Made by a program: the position numbers and the translations under genes. A stretch of 64,000 nt of DNA from Diphasiastrum complanatum (lineage: Eukaryota > Streptophyta > Lycopodiopsida > Lycopodiales > Lycopodiaceae): the NCBI GenBank assembly GCA_029204225.1, contig CM055092.1:20859669-20923668 (forward strand), given 5' to 3'. Numbering within the stretch: position 1 is the stretch's first letter; every line of letters starts with the position of its first letter. The notes beneath the pieces are model-generated. The model saw only the letters and a list, made by a program, of their open reading frames with translations, was not told the DNA's origin and ran no database searches. This document shows positions 12,431 through 24,866 of this stretch, in pieces.

Positions 12431-13842
12431 ATTTTTTAATTTCTTTGTGGTTTTTAAGCTTCTCTTTGAGAGCTTTCTTAATGTGTTTTGTGGTTCATGT
12501 GTCTAAAATCACATCTCCAGATTCAAACCTAATGTATTGAATGATCAATATACACACACATGGGAGAGTATGGTGCTGAAAACTTCATTGTTAAATTTAT
12601 GTTTGCTACTTATTGCAACTCCTTGTTGCACCTCACCTTTTGGATGTTGTTAGTGAACTTATTGGTGTTGTGTTGTTTGTTACTACTTATGCCTCATGGA
12701 GTTTGTCAATTTGGCCTCATCAAGTTTCCATTGCATTTGTGCTTGTAATGCAATGTTGGATTCGATGTCAATGGTGAATAACATGTGTATGAAATATAGT
12801 GCATTTTAATATAATACTACCAACCAATGTTTGAAAAATGAAAATGATGTGATGAAGTTGTGATAGAAATGAGATTAAATACAATGTCAAGCTAGTGAAA
12901 ATATTTTATCTAGATTAGTTAGGAGGAAGCATTGAATGAGATGGAATTATGCTCTTTTTGTAAATCAGTTATTTATTCCTCTTCATATATCATGAAGGTT
13001 ATGTTGATGTGTACATTAAGATTTTTTTAATATCTAGAAACCATATTCTCTTAGTTATTTGAGAAGAAAAAAATTTAGTACACATGCACTTGCAACAATG
13101 ATTTGGATAAAAGACCTTCTTCATGTGTTGTTTTCATCATCATACATCTTGTGAATATTCATAAATTTGTCTATTTTAGATTCCAACTATTGGAGCTAGA
13201 TCATCAACTTTTTAGTGAGCCACTAATGGTACCAAACTTTCATATACATGAATCTATGCTTCAACTATATTGATGATGTGGACATGCTAAGCCAATTGAC
13301 TCAAGAACATGTTTTGTCTCAAATTTTCTCCTAAGAATATGCTTAATAATATAGAATGTAACGTGTAACTAAAAGTTACTCCATTTGTGAAAATCTCATT
13401 GTAATGCATTGTCTGCTTTGGTTAGGGCCCAACTGAATCTAAGTTGGCATCATTGAACCTAATTATTAACACACAAGAAGACATTTGCTTTGAAGATATG
13501 ATGTCATTGTTCCTACTACGTATGTTAAATCAAAGCCGAGGCTTTGCACTTTTCTAATTTCATTTACTCATCATAACATTGTTTTAGTAATTTTGGGACA
13601 ATCCCAAGTCCCATTCTTTTCTTTTATGAGGTCCTATGCTCAAAATTAAGTTCAATCACACAAACTTGACAAGGACCTATGCTTGAACTTAAGTTTGAGC
13701 ACACCATGCACTAGAGAGGATAGAGAGAAAAATTAATTCGTTCGAAAATCAAGAAATCCTCCCAATATTAGTAAAACAATGTTTCATATTTAATAGATAC
13801 TTTGTGAGTACAATCATAGATTCTATGCATGTCATATCAATA

Positions 13843-13846
<4 letters not shown>
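12431..13846. other. Gene-free AT-rich stretch
   Basis: Includes the second copy of the repeat seen at 1-130 (12463-12560). Short open frames such as 12560-12748 are hydrophobic and unrecognised; no domain motif is visible. Confidence 0.4.

Positions 13847-13895
<49 letters not shown>
13847..13895. repeat. (TA)n microsatellite
   Basis: 49 bp of uninterrupted TA. Confidence 0.97.
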
Positions 13896-13898
<3 letters not shown>

Positions 13899-16690
13899 TG
13901 ATCTTTTTCTCAAGATACATTAACATATTTTACAAAATTTAGTCTATTTTGACTTTTGGTTCAAGTTAAACTTCAATATGTTCAAACAAAATACTTTTTT
14001 CTTTCGAATCATTTAGCTCGTAAATTTTACTCAATATTAGTCTGTGACAACCATCATGACAATGATAGCATATAACATGGCACATTTGCAACTATTCAAT
14101 AATTCATTTTTACGAAATGCTTATGTTAAATGTGTTTTTCAATGATTCCAAAGTTCTAAATGATTTCTTCTATTTTAACTTTCAATGAAACTTACATGAG
14201 CTTTACACATTATTCAAGTGAAGTATGTTGAATATTTGTACATCAAATGCCAAAGTCATGTTTCAAGTGGAATAGTTAGTGTAGGATTATTTCTATGGAA
14301 TTTGTTCCTACTTCTAAGTTCAAGCTTAAATGAAAAGATGAAAAGGAACAAGTCATGATCAATAGTTGTGAAGAATCTAGAGATAAAAACATGTGCATAT
14401 GATGGATCATCCTACTCAATATCAACCATAGATTTGATTCCTCTTCTTATTTGAAAGGTGCATGACCTGGAAATGGCCAAGATTAGCACAATATCAGAAT
14501 TCCTCTTTGGAGAGAAAGAGAGACACTGATACATATGAGTTTTTGGAAAGAGTGGCAAATAGTGGAGACTATGATTCCTAAAAAAATAAAAATAGAAGAC
14601 GAAATCGAAAAATAAGTGAAATTGGAATTTGAAGAGTCACTAAGATACACGTTGATATAATATTCAATGGAGTGCAAAACAATTACCTTGAGTTTGCTAG
14701 CCATTTACTTGATATTGCTACAAGTTATTGAGTTCCATTATCAAGCTTACAATTGGTGATGAGATGGGTTTGCCTTGGCAACGTAAGATCAAAACCAACA
14801 TTAAAATAAATAAATAAAACTCAATTCTTCAAACTTCCAACAAAAAGGTCTTAGACTCCATCAAACAATGGAAGAAAGCAACAACAAAAGTATATCCACT
14901 CAAAGCACCTATGATTAATCTTTATCTTTAACAAAAGATCTCTTCAAAGATTTATTTTTGTATAATGTGCTCTTTGTAATAAGAAAAAGTACTAGTATAA
15001 CATTTTATTTTAGGTTACCAAAATATTGCAATTCAAAATAAATCTAAAAAAATGCCCTCTCCATCCATTTTTTTTCACTAAATCAAATCATTATTTATCA
15101 CTTGAACAAAAATTATAGGTTAATCAAAGTAACTTCTTCTCTATTACCAGTATTGATATCATTTTCATCTCTTAGGTAGTGATATTTCATTATTCACTAT
15201 AATTGTTGTGTAATTTTACTATAAGTGGAAAAGCATGCATATACTCTTCTTTCATTAAAATACATTGAAAAGTCAAATGTTGGTTCTCAATGAAAAACTT
15301 CCTGTATTTACAAAAAGAAATACACAGTATTCTAGTGAAGTAGGTGAATGTTTATATGCTATAGTCATTTTTTAGGTAAAATAGTTTGTGTGGGATTATA
15401 TCCATTGTTGCATGAGCAAAAAACACATGGTGCAACTTTGAAATTTCAAAATAGCTACTAATTTTGTACATATTTCTTCACGATTCCACTCTTTCCCTTT
15501 TTCATTGCTCTAGAATGAAATTACTTGAGAGCAGGATTCTTTACAGGCTATATAGCAATTGTAAAGAAAGAAAAAAATGACATGTGGCTTTTAAAATGTG
15601 TGAGGAGAAGATGGTGAAAGAGCTATCCTCAAATTTTATAGCCTTTTACACTTCCAAAGAAATAAAGATCTAAAAATCTATCAAACTAGAGAGATGTTAG
15701 AGTTGACGAATTCTAGATCATTAAGGACTAGGTATTTCCAAGTGAGGTTTGAAATCTCGCATGAGATCTCTTCACAAACAAGTCAATGACAATAGACTAA
15801 GATTGGATACTACAAATAAAAAATTGCATTTTGAGCATCTAAAAGAGTGAGATGCTTTTTGTAGTAGCATCTTAAAGGATCTCTTGATTATGGTGTTGAG
15901 GTACCATTGGTCTTCCATTTGACATTAAACCAAGCAAAGGTGAAGTCTTTATGTTTGTTAGATTACACCATATAATAAGCATTTCTTTAGCTTGGTCTTG
16001 GTCATTGAAGACCCATTTTTAAACTCTTGGGCATGAGGTTGATATGAGACTAATTCCAACATCATTGTATTGCATGGAGTAGCTTAAGAATTTGTGTTCT
16101 CTTCTAAAAAAAAGGCACAAAAGTAGCTTAAAGATTCAAACTAAGAATGTCTACAAAATTTTTGTTGTGTTCCCATCTATTGAGGCCTCTGTTTTAGAGG
16201 TTTTGTATAATATATGCTCAATGTTTTCTAGAGACTTTGAGTTTATACCAATGATTCCCCAAAACTGTAACAAGAAGGGGAGCTATGGGAAATGATCTTG
16301 AAGCCAAAAGACAAGAGAGCCGTGAAAAATGATAAATCTAACTACTTATTGTGATGATATGTGTCATCATGAGGTTGGACCTTATGCTCCACATCATTTG
16401 TACATATCTTGAGCACAATTAGGCATTGGTTAGTAGGCATAGATGTTGTGGACCTAACCTTGAGCTTCTTGGAGAGTCAACACATGTCCTATTTTGTAGG
16501 GATTCTAAAATGGAAGTGGTGCATCTCATTCTATCGGCTCTCATCTTATTGGATCATGAGGTCCAATCATATTTTGAGGTTCACAATGAGATGTCCAATC
16601 ACTTTCTAGAGACCTTCTAATTGTAGTAGGAACTCTAGCTATCACTATATGCTTGATGTAGAGCTCATACTTTTGAGAGAGAGAAATTTC
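13896..16690. other. Gene-free AT-rich stretch
   Basis: No coding motif, RNA gene or LTR pair is recognised. The open frame at 14483-14704 (minus) is Ser-rich and hydrophobic with no family resemblance. Confidence 0.4.
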
Positions 16691-16999
16691 CAGTCATCAA
16701 ATTCTCTTGTTGTAGAAACTCGAAAGCAATGGTTTTTTTTTCTCTCTCTACTTTTGCCTTTTATTCTCACAAGTGGTTAAGGCTAATAAAGTGCTTAGTT
16801 TTTTCACTCATGTATCTGTTTCTTGCTTGTTTTTGCTTAATGATCTCTATTTGTGGACAAGAGCCATTGCCAAGATTTAAAGCTAGTTTCATAACTCTCC
16901 AAAATCCAAGTTTGATCATCATAGTTTTGGTAGTGTGCAATCTCTCATACTTGAATATTTTCATAGATCTTTTGAGATCCTAAAATGAAATTTTTAACA
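16691..16999 (+). repeat. Probable 3-prime part of a 5-prime LTR
   Basis: The sequence ends in TTTTTAACA directly before a primer-binding site, which is how copia LTRs end. The left boundary is a guess. No second copy was found near the copia pol at 18.3-20.6 kb, so the pairing is unproven. Confidence 0.45.
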
Positions 17000-17011
17000 T
17001 GGTATCAGAGC
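17000..17011 (+). other. tRNA-iMet primer-binding site
   Basis: TGGTATCAGAGC lies directly after the AACA LTR end. It is complementary to the 3-prime end of plant initiator tRNA-Met and marks the start of a plus-strand LTR element. Confidence 0.85.
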
Positions 17012-18282
17012 TAGATCCAAGCATGCTCAATAGTGGATCATCCTACGCAATTATTTGAGTGAAAAATTTAATTGGTTTGTTGTCTCTAAAAGTTCAATGA
17101 TACCAATTTTTGGGTGTATGTATGTAATGCTTAGAGGCCATGTAGCATCCATCCACTTTGAATCTTTGCAAAAATCTTGTTATAAAGGGTTTGATGGCAA
17201 AGGAGGAGATCTCATTGATAACATCTGGTGTGAAGTCTCTTCCTTATTTCTCTAGCATGCACCAGTGCTAATTGTGATGCTAGTAAGCTTGAAGAATGTG
17301 ATTCTTGTAATGAGTCCAAGAAAGTATTTTTTTCAAACAAGTGATTTGACATGTTTCAATAAAGCAATAAGCTCAAATGATTCTATGTTGGATACAACTA
17401 GAAGAACAGATAGTGGATCCACAAGATTATAAGGTTGCACCAAAAAGATTGTGATTCCATCATGATTCACAACACAACATATCTACACAAATTTTGAAGC
17501 AATATGTACGTTTACCATGCATAACTAAGAATCCTAGAACTCATGCTAGGCAATAACACTTTTAGTATAGCATAAATGATCATATTACTAACACAAATAG
17601 ATTCAGACCTAATAGATTTTGAGCAAAGCTAAATCCATTTGAAGTAGGCTAAGTGCTCCACAAACTCTACAAATATGCATATGAAATATACATCCAAAAT
17701 CAAGCTATATCTCACAAAGAGAGAGAGAGTAACAAGATTTCACATACTCTCTCTTGACAAGACCAAACCCTTTGAACCCTTCAATTTATAGCATAACAGG
17801 TAAAAACAATGTTGTATAAAGTTTAACAGTACAGAGTACCATAAGCGAAGCAAGTCTTAGGACACCCAGTTGTTACCTGCCACCATCCCACACATCAAAA
17901 TCTCACAAGTTAGTTACGTGAGAAAGACAGGTGTCATAACTGAGCATCAGTTGTTATCCATGTCTGAAACAAGATTCACTACCTGATCAACTTGATTGCA
18001 ATTATAAAAAGTACATCCAATCTTCCCTATCATGCATTTCATAATTAGCAATACATTCTGCCCTTTAACAAAACTCGTATCAGGGCAGATGCCATGCTGA
18101 TTAGTATAAGAGCAAAAAGAATGTATTAGGTTCACATAAGCATTCTACATGTAAGAAGCTATCTTGCAATACACAGATGAAAAGAGACATGACTTTGGCA
18201 ACAGTGCTAGGTACTAGGGCAGCTTCGTGCCATACTAGCCACATGGACATCCCATGAGAAACATTTGGGAGTCCAAGCATCA
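17012..18282. other. Unassigned stretch between PBS and copia pol
   Basis: Copia gag and protease would be expected here if the PBS belongs to the downstream pol, but no CCHC, DSGA or gag helix motif is seen. It may be an insertion or replacement. A 23-bp tandem duplication (18283-18305 and 18306-18328, one mismatch) sits exactly where recognisable copia sequence starts. Confidence 0.4.
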
Positions 18283-18305
18283 CATTCATTCATGACTATA
18301 GTAGA

Positions 18306-20575
18306 CATTCATTGATGACTATAGTAGACATATCTGGATTTATTTCATAAGCAAGAAATCTGATGCTTTTGCTAAGTTTAGAGAGTTCAAGGCTCTAGTT
18401 GAAAAACAAACAGGTTGTTATATTAAGACCCTCAGATCAGATGGTGGCGGTGAGTATTCTTCAACAAAGTTTATAAACTTTTGCAAGGATCAGGGGATCA
18501 AGAGACAAACCACTACACCCTATTCACCACAACAAAACGGAGTTGCAGAACGAAAAAACGGATCCATTGTGGAGATGGCTAGGGAAATGCTTAAGAGCAA
18601 GGGTTTGCCAAATACTTTCTGGGCAGAAGCCTGCAACACAGCTACTCATATCTTGAATCGGTGTCCTACAAAGTCCGTGGAGGGTAAGACAACTTATGAA
18701 GCTTTTACTGGAAAGAAACCTAATGTTTCTCATATACGGGTATTTGGTTGTGATGCTTAGCTGTTAAGTGTATTTTCCTTGGATATGATGAAAGAGCCAA
18801 GGCATACAGGATGTATGACACAGATGCACAAAAGATCGTGATTTTCAAAGATGCTACTTTTGATGAGATGGGTCAAAAGGACCAAATAAAATTGACAATT
18901 GATCCCTTTGATGATAAAGCTAAAGTGCAAGTGAAGGAAGAAGTTTGTGTCGATATGGAAGAGCCAATGGAAAAAGATAGGGTCAATAATGAGATTCCTA
19001 GGAGAGTGTCTAAGTGGTACTTGTCAGTAACAAGTGATGCTAATAAGGGAGATACTCCCAAATCAAGTGAGCAGGGAGAGCTTAGAAGATCAAGTAGAAA
19101 TCAAAAACCTCCTGCAAGATTTAGAGATGAATCTAGCCCTAATGGATTCTGTGCTCAAGGCTCAAGAACCAAAAAAATTTGATAAAGCAAAGGAGCACAA
19201 GGAGTGGCGTGAAGCTATGGAAACAGAAATGGAAGCTATAACAAAAAATGGGACGTGGAACTTGGTTGAGCTACCTGATGGTAAGACGCCTATCACTTGC
19301 AAATGGATATACAAGGTCAAATATGGAACTGATGGGCAACTCAACGAGTACAAAGCACGGTTGGTTGCGAGAGGATTTGAGCAGCAGGATGGTATTTATT
19401 TTGAGGAAACCTTCGCTAAGATGGTAACTATTTGTTCTATCATTACTATTTCTGTTTTCTATGGTTGGAAGATCCAGCAAATGGATGTTAAATCTGCTTT
19501 TCTTAATGGAGTGCTGGATGACGAGGTGTACTTAGTACAACCTCAAGGATTTGTTGAGCCAAGGAGAGAGCATCTCATTTGTAAGCTCAACAAAGCCATT
19601 TATGGATTGAAGCAAGCACCACTGGCATGGTACTCTTGCATTGATGAACACTTCAAGTGAAGGGGAATGGTAAAGAGTGATGTTGATCCTAATCTTTACA
19701 TTCTAAGGCAAGACTCAGATATAGTGTTCATTTTGTTGTACGTGGATGATTTGATTATTACAGGAAGTAATGAAAGCTTAATTGATGAAATAAAATCAGA
19801 TCTTTCCAATGATTTTAACATGAGTGATCTAGGATTGATGCACTATTGTCTTGGCATTGAATTATGGCAAAAGGAAGACATGGTCTTTCTTACACAAAGA
19901 AAATATGCATGAGACTTGCTTTATAAGTTCGATATGCAGGATTGTAAGCCTTTGAGTACACCTATGGATGTCAACATGAAGCTTACTGCATATGATGAAT
20001 CTAAAAAAGTGGATGCTTATTTGTATACACATCTGGTGGGTAGTTTGATTTATTTGACACGCACACGACCTGATATTTCTTATGTTGTTGGTGTTGTTAG
20101 TCAATTTATGCAAGATCCTAGTCAAGCACATTGGAAGTCTGCTAAACGTATTCTCAGATACATTTGAGGGACATTGAATTTTGGTTTGAAGTATGATCAA
20201 CCTAAAGCGCCAATGTTGGTAGGTTATATAGATGCCGATTGGGCAGGTAATATTGATGACAGAAGATCTACCAGTGATCATACATTCAGTTATGGTACAA
20301 CTGCAATTTCATGGAGGAGCAGAAAGCAACCTACGATAGTCTTATCATCGACGGAGGCTGAATATTGAGCACTCAGCAATGCTACACAAGAAGCGGTATG
20401 GTTACGAAGATTGCTTGTGGATCTAGGTCAACCACAGGTGGATGCGACTTCTATATTTGCGATAATCAAAGTTGCATTCACCTTGCCAAAAATCCAGTTC
20501 TACATGCTCGAACCAAGCACATCGAAATACACTACCATTTTCCAAAGAGTCTGATGCTCATATCCTTGCATTAAA
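18306..20575 (+). mobile_element. Ty1/copia pol (integrase, RT, RNase H), decayed
   Basis: The integrase core starts with a YSRHIWIYFI segment, then LRSDGGGEYSS (catalytic Asp) and TPYSPQQNGVAERKN (catalytic Glu), 18330-18760. The linker is frameshifted (18811-19182). RT follows in 19034-19660 with WKWIYK-like, YKARLVARGFEQ, MDVKSAFLNG and YGLKQAP blocks. A stop precedes the catalytic LLYVDDLIITGS block (19667-19912), and another precedes the DCKPLSTPMD and PDISYVVG blocks. RNase H (20174-20574) retains DADWAG, the SWRSRKQ segment and SSTEAEY. At least five stops or frameshifts lie in or between these domains, so it is a pseudogene. In the living family pol is one polyprotein that copies and integrates the element. 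The domain order INT-RT-RH proves copia rather than gypsy. Confidence 0.92.
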
Positions 20576-20766
20576 AACTTTAAAACCTTTAGTACTCTCA
20601 AGTGAAAGGAAGACTACCATGTACCAAAAGCTTAATGAATAAAAAGTCTCTTTTCATATATGTGTTTCATAGTTGGTATTTTTTCTATTTGTTCATTATC
20701 ATTGGAACTGTAAAAGCTAATTGCTAATATAGGTAAATTACTCAAAAAAATCATCTAGAAGAATTT

Positions 20767-20898
20767 CATGGAGGAGCGCAAGAACTGACCCTTGGACCTG
20801 GTCAAAACCCCTATTCTCATGCTCTTGCATGATCATGCAAGAGCGCAAAAATAGGGCTTCTAACCAGGTCAAAGAGTCCATTCTTGAGCTCCTCCATG
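20767..20898. repeat. Symmetric 132-bp foldback with a perfect 24-bp central palindrome
   Basis: Two 66-bp arms pair with no loop, with 12 mismatches counted by eye. The centre 20821-20844 is a perfect palindrome. Arms begin and end with CATGGAGGAGC/GCTCCTCCATG. The transcript of either strand would form a long hairpin. It could be a MITE-like foldback element, a small-RNA hairpin precursor, or a duplicated inverted fragment. Confidence 0.85.
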
Positions 20899-21469
20899 AT
20901 CACGCAGGAGCGTGGCCTTGGAACGATAGGGGAACACCATTCAGTAGTTTCAACTGGAAAAATTAGGCCCACGTTTTTCAATCTTTCCAATTCAGTAAAT
21001 ACTCCTCCTCTCAGATGGTAGGGTAATCATCTTTGTTTCTGTTGCACATGTTTTCTTCCATCCTTTGATGGTATAGAATGTGTCACTAATTGTGGGGGTA
21101 TCCATGTTAAATCAGTGTAGTCCCAAGCGGAGATGTGTCGGTATTTCCAAAATAGCGACTTATATTTCTTTCTCAATATCAGTCAAGTGGGCACCTACTT
21201 TAAGATTCTTAGAATTCTCCTCAGAGCCTATATTAATAGTGCCAATATCATTATTTTGTACTTTAGGCGATTATTCCTCTGGGTATTCCATTCTAACTTC
21301 AAGATTTTCTTAGATTCATCTTCTGCTTTTGATAGATCTTGACTGGTGTCAATATCGAAGAAGTCTTCCCATCTTCTAGAGGGTGAGGGTGCTCTTTCAG
21401 ATTGAGGTATCTCAGGGTATCCATCTAGTACTATTTTTTTTTTCTCATTCAAAAACTAGAACTCTAGCT
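20899..21469. other. Gene-free stretch
   Basis: No motif is recognised. The minus-strand frame 21452-21228 (75 codons, charged) resembles a polyprotein spacer in composition only. Confidence 0.35.
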
Positions 21470-22702
21470 GATATGTCTACAATGCAATTGCTCAACTACA
21501 ACCAAGGCCTTCCTAACATCTTCGAGTATCCACAACTACCTCCATACATTCGCATTACATAGACATCCGTAGAGATTGTTCTCCTTGCTTGTCCACGACT
21601 CAAAACCAAATGAAAAAACTTGGGAACAATTATGGAAAACACAGATGGAGTTGCTTAACCAGCACCACCAACAACAGATGGAGAAACTCACGAAAGAGTT
21701 TCAAAATACCCTAAAGTCTATTCAGAGCTCCATGCCAAGTCAGTTACCCACTGGCCAGATCCATCATAGATGGGATAATACCTGGTGCCCTCATTGTAAG
21801 GGTGCACACACTGGCAATGAGTGCCCATCATACCAACAGGTCCCAGATACTTCCTTGATTAAATGTGGCATCTGTGACTTTATGGGCCATACCTCATTCT
21901 ACTGCTATTACAATCCGAGGAACCAGCATCATGATCAACCAGGAGGCCAGTACTAGCCCCCTAGAAATTCATTTAATTCACGAAATCCATCATATCAATA
22001 CCCTCCATGAAACAATCCCCAAAATATCCAAGAGCTGCCTAGACAACCCAAGCATGAACCTCAACCTCAGCTGGCACTCTTAGGTCCACCTCCAAGAGGA
22101 CAACCTGATGTAGGAGCCCAAAAACATCGACACCATAGAGAACCTGCACCAACACATCTTGTCGACCACTCCTACGATCACACATACCATCAAGATACAA
22201 CACCCACTTCTAGTAATTCAACACACTATCATGAAGATACCTCATGCTCGTGCAAATGAGATGAGTATTCCACAAATCCAGAAAATCCAGGTCAGCTAGC
22301 CATCCAAGATGGTTATGCTATTGCCACGGGACCCATGAGCAACAGATGTTTCATTTGTGGCGAAACGGGCCACTTCATGGTCGACTGTAAAGTAAAAAAC
22401 CAATACCATGCTGAGTGTCCGGACTGTGTTCAGAAACACAGTTTCAAAGACTGCCCTAAGCAACCTAACAGGATTCTCCCAGCATGACATATTTCATCAG
22501 AACCTGTTAGAGTCCTTACTAGAGCTCAGCACCTAAACCAACAATAGCAGCAAGACATAGCAAAATCAGCTGACAATACGGGAAGCTCCTTGACAGCTTC
22601 CACTTTACCAAGAGATTACCCAGACCCACGTGTAGAACAAAGGCAATACAAAGATTTTCGAGATGAGTTTTTGCAAGAGGAACAACAAATGGATGGGCCT
22701 CG
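21470..22702 (+). mobile_element. Retroelement gag relic with four zinc knuckles
   Basis: One plus-strand frame, broken by stops near 21954, 22008 and 22260, carries a Gln-rich helical region (21600-21750) and then four Cys/His knuckles. Knuckle 1 starts at 21786 (C-x2-C-x3-H-x4-C, CPHCKGAHTGNEC). Knuckle 2 starts at 21864 (C-x2-C-x4-H-x4-C, CGICDFMGHTSFYC). Knuckle 3 starts at 22347 (C-x2-C-x4-H-x4-C, CFICGETGHFMVDC). Knuckle 4 follows closely (C-x2-C-x3-H-x4-C, CPDCVQKHSFKDC). A VLTRAQ segment near 22510 resembles the gag-to-protease linker of gypsy elements. The knuckles would bind nucleic acid during RNA packaging. It ends where the opposite-strand gypsy integrase begins (about 22703), so the two are separate insertions. 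The family is not certain. Confidence 0.75.
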
Positions 22703-23011
22703 AGAGTAGTCAGTGCCTACGATTATATATTGAGCTTGCAAGCCATGGGCTGCAGGATGAATAGGGCCGACATCATCAATGCCCCACTTCTCAAACGGCA
22801 TTTTAGCCAAAACAGGTCATAACGGCATTCTATCCTTTCCCTGGGTTTGGTTGAACCGTTGGCACACGTCACACCTTTTGACCTGATAGTGAATGTCTCT
22901 AAACATCGTGGGCCACCACAGGCCGTGTTGAAGTGCTTTTCTATTGGTAGCTTCAGTAGCGAAATGCCCTCCTCCTATTTCTTCATGGGCGATGCTCACC
23001 ACTTGGGACAC
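22703..23011 (-). pseudogene. Gypsy relic: integrase N-terminal part
   Basis: The zinc-binding module (GGHFATEAT...LWWPTMFRDI and CDVCQRFNQ) is in 23011-22817, followed by EKWGIDDVGPI and YIIVGTDYS, the first catalytic Asp region. The reading ends at about 22703, where plus-strand gag sequence begins, so the DDE core is incomplete. Confidence 0.82.
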
Positions 23012-23084
23012 TTCGTGCGGTAGGACACAACGGCGTATAACTTGCTATCAATGTGAAAGGAGTAGATTTAATGATTAACTTGCA

Positions 23085-23700
23085 TCATTCTACTTTGCTC
23101 ATCTCAGGGGGAGGACATCCCGACATAAGATATCCTACTATTTCAGTAGGCCACTCAGGGACGGCGTCAACATGGAATAGTATGGCGTCAGGGAGTTCAT
23201 CATCAACCCCTCTACTCTCGTGAACATTTCGGATCCTTGAGAGGTGATCAACCAGATAGTGTTGTTTTCCTTTGCAAACGATGATTTTAAAGTCGAACTC
23301 TTGAGGAAGTAGCAGCCATCGGGTGATCCGTCCTGTCGTGCAAGGTCTATTTACTAGATACAGTAGGGCTTGTTGATCTACAAAGAAGACAAAGGGGTTG
23401 GCTAGCAGGCCCATGGTGGATGTTTTCACACTGTATACCATGGCTAGTGCTTCACGCTCGATGGTGGTATAGCTCATCTCTGCAGGTATCAACTGCCTAC
23501 TGGTGAAGTAGATCGGATAGTCCTTCTTGTACTCCCCTGGTTGCGTCAGAACACTCCCTATTGCATAGTTAGAGGTGTGTGTGTGGACGCGAAATTCTAT
23601 GGTTCAGATAGGAGGTCGAAGGATTGGTGCGGTAACCAAGGCCTTCTTGATTTTGTGGAAAGCCTCAGTGGCTTCGGCTGTCCATTCTAGTTGGATGGTC
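23085..23700 (-). pseudogene. Gypsy relic: RNase H
   Basis: The frame 23492-23085 reads SYTTIEREALAMVYSV, the FFVDQQALLYLVN segment and DFKIIVCKGKQHYLVDHLSR, all typical gypsy RNase H signatures. The N-terminal part (to about 23700) is in another frame with IRPPI, a weakly conserved first Asp region, and TQPGEYKKDYPIYF. It degrades the RNA strand in the family. Confidence 0.82.
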
Positions 23701-23702
23701 AT

Positions 23703-24762
23703 TTAATAGATTAAACGGGCCAGCTTAGCAAAGTTCAGGACAAACCTTCGATAATAATTGCAATGCCCCATAAAGATGTACACTTCGCGTACAGTTCTCG
23801 GTTCAGGCAACGCAAGTATTATGCGAATCTTGTCGATGTCAGTGGCGATACCATGCCTCAAAACTAATGGCCTACTATGTCGTGTCTGACCAAAAATTGG
23901 CATTTGGCCGGGTTTAGGGATATGCCTAATAATCGACACTGGATGAACACTTTCTCTAAGCAAGCTAGATGTTGGGCTCTAGAGGAGTGGACACACAAGT
24001 CGTCCATGAATATTTCAAGAAACTTTCGAAGAAAATCCTTGAAGGCATAACTCATCACTCGTTGGAAAGTGTTGGGAGTGTTGCACAATCCAATGGCATC
24101 ACTTTGTAGGCATATGTTTCCCACTCAGTGGAGAAGGCAGTTTTGTGCTGATCCTCTAGGGCTATCTACACCTAGTTATAGTCACTAAACCCATCTAAAA
24201 AACTATAGGCTTCTACTCCGGCTATTCTCTCTAACACATTTTTTGTGAATGGTAAGGGAAAATGGTCCTTGTTGGTTACGGCATTCAGCTTCTTGTAGTC
24301 CAAACAGATTCTAAGTTTTCCATTTTTCTTAGGTACTACCACGATAGGTGATAGCCAATCTATGTGTTCCATCTCGTAGATGAATCCTACATCTAGAAGC
24401 TTCTTCAATTCTTCTTGGATCAGTTGGATGTAATACGGATTGGACCTATAAGGCCTACTAACTGTGGGTCTTGCACCATCAGCCAGTGGAATGGTATGAA
24501 CCACTACATCTGGCGATATGCCCTTCAGCTCAGCGTAATTCCAAGCAAGACAATCGTGGTATTTGCAGAGAAGTGCCTTGAGATCCTCGAGTTCTTCTCC
24601 TTCTACATCTTCCCCTATTGATACCATACGACTTTCCTCTCCCTTCTCAGCCAGATCTATCTCTTTTGTGCGGGCAGGACCTTCATAAACGTTGGCTCCT
24701 TGGGAGGTTTCTTCTAAGGGTTCTCTCTTTGCCCTGGGCATAACCACTACCACTTCATCCAT
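23703..24762 (-). pseudogene. Gypsy relic: reverse transcriptase
   Basis: 24762-24172 covers the RT fingers: PLADGARP, then the SPIVVVPKKNGKLRICLDY block and LNAVTNKDHFPLP. 24124-23864 continues with NTPNTFQRVM and the catalytic block IFMDDLCVHS (FMDD form). 23963-23703 ends with REVYIFMGHCNYYRRF. There are two frame breaks. RT would copy the element RNA into DNA. Confidence 0.88.
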
Positions 24763-24866
24763 CTCCTAATCCTTGAAATATTGTGGCACGTCATGCGCAG
24801 GTTTGGGTTCTTCTATGGCGTCTTCCCGGATCTTATTTTGTAATTCCTGGTTGGTCATCAACTCGG

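Noticed and set aside
20821-20844. Perfect palindrome as a CRISPR or bacterial operator
   Set aside because: The DNA is plant nuclear, with introns and plant retroelements, and the palindrome is the centre of a larger foldback. There are no spacers or repeated units.
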